A stretch of 10,101 bases of DNA from Spraguea lophii. Taxonomy: Eukaryota; Microsporidia; Spragueidae. A program made the position numbers and the translations under genes. Shown piece by piece: positions 6,780-10,101 of this stretch. How positions within the stretch are numbered: position 1 is the first letter of the stretch; each line of letters begins with the position of its first letter. The DNA is taken from positions 1 to 10,101 of the forward strand of contig LDOQ01000123.1 in NCBI GenBank assembly GCA_001887945.1, in the 5' to 3' direction. The notes under the pieces were generated by a model. It did not search any database. It was given only the letters and a program-made list of their open reading frames with translations, and was not told where the DNA came from.

Positions 6780-7241
6780 CCAAAAGGAGTTTCCAAGAAC
6801 CAATAAGAATATTTTTCTCCTTTCCTTCAATCTCAACCTCCTTTTTGTCATTACATCTTCTGTACATGACAAACTGAAATTTCCAAAGACTGATTTATAT
6901 CCAATGCACAAACAATATATGTGGTATGAAATAATTTATTATTTTTCTGATTAATTAATTCCGCAAATAATATAAATGCTATACTTCGTTCTTTTCTCTT
7001 TTCAAACATCTTCTTCTGATTCTAAATATTGAAATTTCTGATATATATATCATCTGAATAACAGTCAAAAGAATATGAAATATGCTCGTATTTTAATACA
7101 AAGTCTTGGTGATTATATAAAAGCTTGTTATCATTGATTGTAAATTTTATAATATAATTAATAAATTTAGAAATAAGGATTTCAAAATTAGAATTCCATA
7201 TTTAACGTGTTAATCAATTATTTTAAAAAATTCGGAATGTA

Positions 7242-8032
7242 TTAATTTAAAGTTAAATAATTTTTTAATATGCGCTTTATAGAGTTAGAAGCAGGAAATA
7301 TTTTAATAGGATAAAATGAATCAGTAATTATTTCTGCTAAATAATTAACAAAAGGTTCTTCAATTTTGTTCAAGAATAAAGATTTTCTTACGATATAATA
7401 AAAAATTGTTTTTTTAATATCGACGAATAAAATGCAGACGAGGGAATAATTTTGAATTTTATATTGGTTTCTTCTTCTATTATTAAATTGACAATTGCAT
7501 TGTTATAAACATCTTTTATAATCATGGAACAATTAAATATATTATTTTTACCTAGATAATTATCAATTACTGTAAATATTAGTTCAGTATTTTTTCTCTT
7601 TAATGCTAATTCATTCCGGATATATCGATAGGCAATATTTTCACATCTGGAAGTAAAAATCTAATATTATAATATTCTTTTAAAACCTCTATTCCCAAAA
7701 TTCTAAATCTATCAAATTTATATTTTTTTCATATCAAATTCAATCGTTCGATTATAATTCCAATATAAATAACCAACAGATGAAACATAATTAAATCTTA
7801 TATTATTAGTTAAAGTTTCAAGTTTAAGAGTTGTTGCAAATCATATTCTATATTAGAAAAAAAACAAATTCTTCGTCATAATACCCTTCCATCCAGATTC
7901 AAATCTAATATTTTTAAAATAAAATTTTGCAACAGATTTTTTGTTTTCTTCTAAGTTTATTTCTATTAATGCAAAATACATGGCATATGTAAGTGACTTT
8001 TCTAATAACATCTCTATTTTAACAAATCCATT
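7242..8032 (-). pseudogene. 3' part of an unrecognised gene split by copy 3, frameshifted
   Basis: This continues, on the same strand, the frame that begins at 9169 on the other side of the inserted transposon. Coding text starts at the element border (NGFVKIEMLLEKSLTYAMYF) and runs through KKSVAKFYFKNIRFESGWKG. With frame changes it goes on to NYVSSVGYLYWNYNRTIEF, RILGIEVLKEYYNIRFLLPD, LIFTVIDNYLGKNNIFNCSM and IEEPFVNYLAEIITDSFYPI, ending at TAA 7242-7244. I place frameshifts near 7857-7870, 7815, 7723-7729, 7607-7616 and 7390-7398, several of them in A or T runs. The text is rich in alternating hydrophobic residues, suggesting beta sheet. I do not recognise the family. Joined with the 5' part it would be about 318 residues. 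The annotated-looking 64-residue frame starting at 8047 is an artefact, because its ATG lies inside the transposon end. Confidence 0.65.
8027..8032. repeat. Left target-site duplication of copy 3 (TCCATT)
   Basis: TCCATT abuts the left TIR and is repeated directly at 9000-9005, abutting the right TIR. In an 8-bp register (8026-8033 against 8999-9006) six of eight bases match, compatible with the 8-9 bp duplications of Merlin elements after some decay. Confidence 0.65.
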
Positions 8033-8065
8033 CGGTAAGGCGTGCAAATAAAGACCCTATAAAGA
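8033..8065. repeat. Left TIR of copy 3 (33 bp)
   Basis: It begins CGGTAAGGCGTGCAAATAAA and pairs with 8967-8999, with two transition-type differences (A/G at position 22 and T/C at position 28). Confidence 0.9.
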
Positions 8066-8130
8066 GAGAATCTCAAATATTTACAATAAACAAAATATAA
8101 AGAAAAATATATTAACTATCTAAAAACCGT

Positions 8131-8865
8131 ATAAGTTTTTTGGCGGCTTCAGAATCATGGGCTAATTTCATCCAAAAGGTTATGCCCAGAATGTAAAAAG
8201 ATTATGCTAATTGAATGTATTGGGCGGATAGAACTAATTAATGGAGATGTTCTATCCTAGAATGCAAGAGAAAACAATATCAATAAGAAAAAACAATTTT
8301 TTTGATAGTTTTAAAATTTCTATCTACAAAATACTTCAAGTATTATTAGAAATATGTAAAAGATCTACACATGAACGTATTATAAAAGAAACGAAATTAA
8401 GTTATAGAATAATAAATTCCATAATAAATAAATTAAAACCCGTGGCAACCAAAAAAATAAATAAATAGGTGGATATGATAACATAATAGAAATCGACAAG
8501 ACAGCAGTCTAAAAAACTAAATATAATACGGAAAATCTCTGAAACAATTTTGGGTTATTGGTGGCATTCCTATGAACACGAAAGAAGTATTTTACCGTGT
8601 TGGAAATAAAAGAAATGCTGAAGTCATTGAAAAAATAATCAAAAACAATGTTGACGTAGGAATAGAATAGTAACAGATGACTGGGAAGTCTATTCAAAAC
8701 ATTTGACCTGGGCTATACACATGAAACGATTAATCACGCTGAGAACTCTGTACACCACAAAATAAAGAAATACACACTCAAGCCATTGAAATTACGTAGA
8801 GATATTTAAAAAAATATCTAAAAAAACAACTTATACATAATATAAATGGATTAATCTATTTTTAA
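8131..8865 (+). pseudogene. ISXO2/Merlin-type transposase, copy 3, frameshifted
   Basis: Family blocks appear in order but in changing frames. A zinc-ribbon start (GLISSKRLCPECKKIM) is followed by an open segment at 8241-8468 with KTISIRKNNFFDSFKISIYK. Next come GGYDNIIEIDKTAV with the first catalytic Asp, then KQFWVIGGIPMNTKEVFYRV. The second Asp is in IVTDDWEVYSKH, followed by YTHETINHAENSV. The third acidic residue is in HTQAIEIT, followed by RYLKKYLKKQLIHN. Stops or shifts occur near 8255, 8466, 8511, 8540, 8670, 8700, 8770 and 8795. The last is a TAG where the related proteins have Trp. All three catalytic acidic residues survive, although the gene cannot be translated. The true start is not identifiable. 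Confidence 0.85.
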
Positions 8866-8966
8866 TCAAGATCAAAAAAATTTTTTTTCAGTGCTTTTAA
8901 ACGGTTCAAGGTGTATTAAATGATTATTTTATTTGTTTTATTCTTTTCCTTTCGTCTTTAACCTCT

Positions 8967-8999
8967 TCTTTGTAGGGCCTTTATTTGCACGCCTTACCG
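8967..8999. repeat. Right TIR of copy 3 (33 bp)
   Basis: It ends TTTATTTGCACGCCTTACCG on the plus strand and pairs with 8033-8065. It is followed at once by the TCCATT direct repeat at 9000-9005. Confidence 0.9.
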
Positions 9000-9169
9000 T
9001 CCATTTCTATCTTTTGTAATATGAATACTTTGAAAATTAAATTTCTACTTGTTGTTCCTTCTAGTTCATAATATATTTTATAAAACTTTACAGTTAATGA
9101 TAAAAAATATCCAAATAATATTAAAATTATTATAAGAATCAATCCCATAATAAACACTTTCGTACTCAT
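9000..9169 (-). pseudogene. 5' part of the split gene: membrane-anchored N-terminus
   Basis: From ATG 9169 the sequence MSTKVFIMGLILIIILILFG continues into a hydrophobic stretch of about 22 residues (5-27). This is a clear signal anchor or transmembrane helix. It is followed by a charged and aromatic part (KFYKIYYELEGTTSRNLIFK, then VFILQKIEMDG), where the coding text meets the right end of copy 3. The frame runs a few codons into the transposon before a stop. The family is not recognised. At the join, the 5' and 3' parts are one base out of frame after removing one copy of the duplication, which fits later indels in a dead gene. The topology suggests a small cytosolic N-terminus, one membrane pass, and the rest on the other side or in the lumen. 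Confidence 0.6.
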
Positions 9170-10101
9170 GATATTAAATATTTCTTTAATTTTTAAGGAA
9201 ATATTCGACTTTAATAAGATTAGTAACTAACCTAATTAACATAGAAATACAATAAAAAATTTATAAATACATTTATAAATACATTTATATTTATTATTTT
9301 AATAATATTTTAAGCTGATTTAAAAACTTTAATCGCTTATTATAAAAATTTAATGCTTGTTAATAAATTTAAAATCTGATATTTTTATAAAATATTGTAA
9401 TTATGCTAAATTTTCTTATTTTTACGAGTAATAAATTGTTTTTTGATCGTTTCTCTCTAATGATAAAATCAAAAGACTTTCAATTACACCAAACCCCATT
9501 TTGCTGTATGGTTGTGAGATGGCAATCGAATCTCAATTCTAGTGCTTTCGAATTTTTCATTTTGAAGAATTTTAAAAAATAAATTAATAAAGGATAGAAG
9601 AGAAGAAAAAAATTGTTGAGTGGGCGTGGGTTTGATAACATATCATCACATACTTTGTATAATGCCTTAATACCAAATTAAAATAGTGTTTATCTTGTGT
9701 AATTGTAATCCATGTATTAATTTATGCTCGGCCAATAATATGCCAAGAGAAGATTGGGAATTTCTAAAAAATTGAAAGAAGGATGATTTTGTCATATGCA
9801 AAATCCCAACACTCTGAAACATAATAAACAATGTATTAATGCATATATATATAGCAAACCCAGTTAGCACAAGTTCAAATGTGTTTTAGGTTCCTAAAGT
9901 CATGATCACGATAGGCCGAAATTGGCCACGGAGCTTTGATAAATAAAAGTTTCATTAAAAAATTATTTATTAAAATATAATTTTTTAATTTTTTTTTGTG
10001 TATTTAAAAGAGTTATTTACTGATTTTTTCCTTATTCGTGGCCTGTGATATCAAAAAATACTTAATATACTTCTATTTATTATTTATATTTTGTGTATAT
10101 T
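9170..10101. other. Gap of about 930 bp with no convincing gene
   Basis: The left part is A/T-rich and holds two tandem 12-bp units (ATAAATACATTT, 9263-9286). Positions about 9480-9830 are less A/T-rich and give short bits of coding-like text on the plus strand, for example CNCNPCINLCSANNMPREDW near 9700-9760. They could be the relic of a retroelement integrase zinc finger, but they are too short to call. The minus-strand frame at 9667-9870 starts at GTG, has no family signal and is probably a shadow. The last 140 bases are again A/T-rich. Confidence 0.5.

Larger units (their letters stand above)
6341..7199 (-). pseudogene. Unrecognised decayed gene in at least four frame segments
   Basis: I do not recognise the product. 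Going down the minus strand from ATG 7199, coding-like text runs in changing frames. About 7209-7024 includes NHQDFVLKYEHISYSFDCYS. About 7006-6851 includes RSIAFILFAELINQKNNKLF. About 6860-6748 includes KEVEIEGKEKNILIGSWKLL. About 6706-6341 includes SIYHRYITGLVPLTEQDTVK and FVYMREANRSNKFLKTL and ends at TGA-type residues GKSD then stop. The last segment is open for about 120 codons, and its in-frame ATG at 6580 is internal, because coding-like sequence continues upstream to a TAG at 6707-6709. An intact version would be about 285 residues. Its codons in 6600-6710 are notably GC-richer than elsewhere here. The alternative is chance open frames, but the consistent strand and hand-over points favour a dying gene. 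Confidence 0.5.
8033..8999 (+). mobile_element. Merlin/ISXO2-type DNA transposon, copy 3 (dead), inserted in a gene
   Basis: This 967-bp element has 33-bp TIRs matching at 31 of 33 positions and is flanked by TCCATT direct repeats. It carries a broken ISXO2-like transposase on the plus strand. Its TIR sequence (CGGTAAGGCGTGC...) is unlike those of copies 1 and 2, and its transposase is also more divergent, so it belongs to a different family. It lies inside a minus-strand gene whose two parts flank it. Insertion could have caused the loss of that gene, after which the 3' part collected frameshifts. Confidence 0.85.

Noticed and set aside
8509..8697. Minus-strand 62-codon open frame
   Set aside because: It is the antisense of the copy 3 transposase core (WVIGGI and TDDW blocks are on the plus strand).
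9667..9870. Minus-strand 67-codon open frame
   Set aside because: It starts at GTG, which a eukaryote would not normally use, and no motif or start signal supports it.
1..10101. CRISPR array, bacterial operon or prophage
   Set aside because: There are no spaced repeats of CRISPR type, no ribosome binding sites and no phage genes. The otubain- and WD40-like genes indicate a eukaryote, even though the transposase family also occurs in bacteria.

Overview
This is a very AT-rich eukaryotic window that most resembles a microsporidian genome. Four signs point there: compact intron-less genes, gaps that are almost all A and T, several dead DNA transposons with an ISXO2/IS1595 (Merlin-type) transposase, and two genes whose ATG is preceded by a CCC triplet and, about 30 bases further up, an AAATTT box. 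That pairing matches the start signals described for Microsporidia. There are no bacterial-style ribosome binding sites and no operons. The genus cannot be told from the sequence.

Layout from left to right. Positions 1-437 are AT-rich with no gene. A minus-strand gene (438-1370) encodes an unrecognised protein with four His/Ser/Glu-rich 8-residue repeats and a hydrophobic C-terminus. Two Merlin-type elements follow in the same orientation (1682-2623 and 3014-3994), each with terminal inverted repeats (TIRs) and a broken transposase. At 4119-4726 lies an otubain-like (peptidase C65) gene with its catalytic Asp, Cys and His present but split by one frameshift. It converges on an intact minus-strand WD40-like gene (4848-5627) that best resembles the Trm82/WDR4 subunit of tRNA m7G46 methyltransferase.

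The right half is a gene graveyard. A short plus-strand ORF (6080-6313) faintly resembles the start of a cyclin box. An unrecognised, frameshifted minus-strand gene lies at 6341-7199. A second unrecognised minus-strand gene, coding for a membrane-anchored protein, runs from 9169 down to 7242 and is split by a third Merlin-type element (8033-8999) with its own TIR family and flanking TCCATT direct repeats. Positions 9170-10101 hold no convincing gene.

The intact cellular functions suggested are tRNA modification and possibly a surface or secreted protein. Deubiquitination is suggested only if the otubain frameshift is a sequencing error. The main story is transposon insertion and gene decay. 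I did not find a convincing new multi-gene system.
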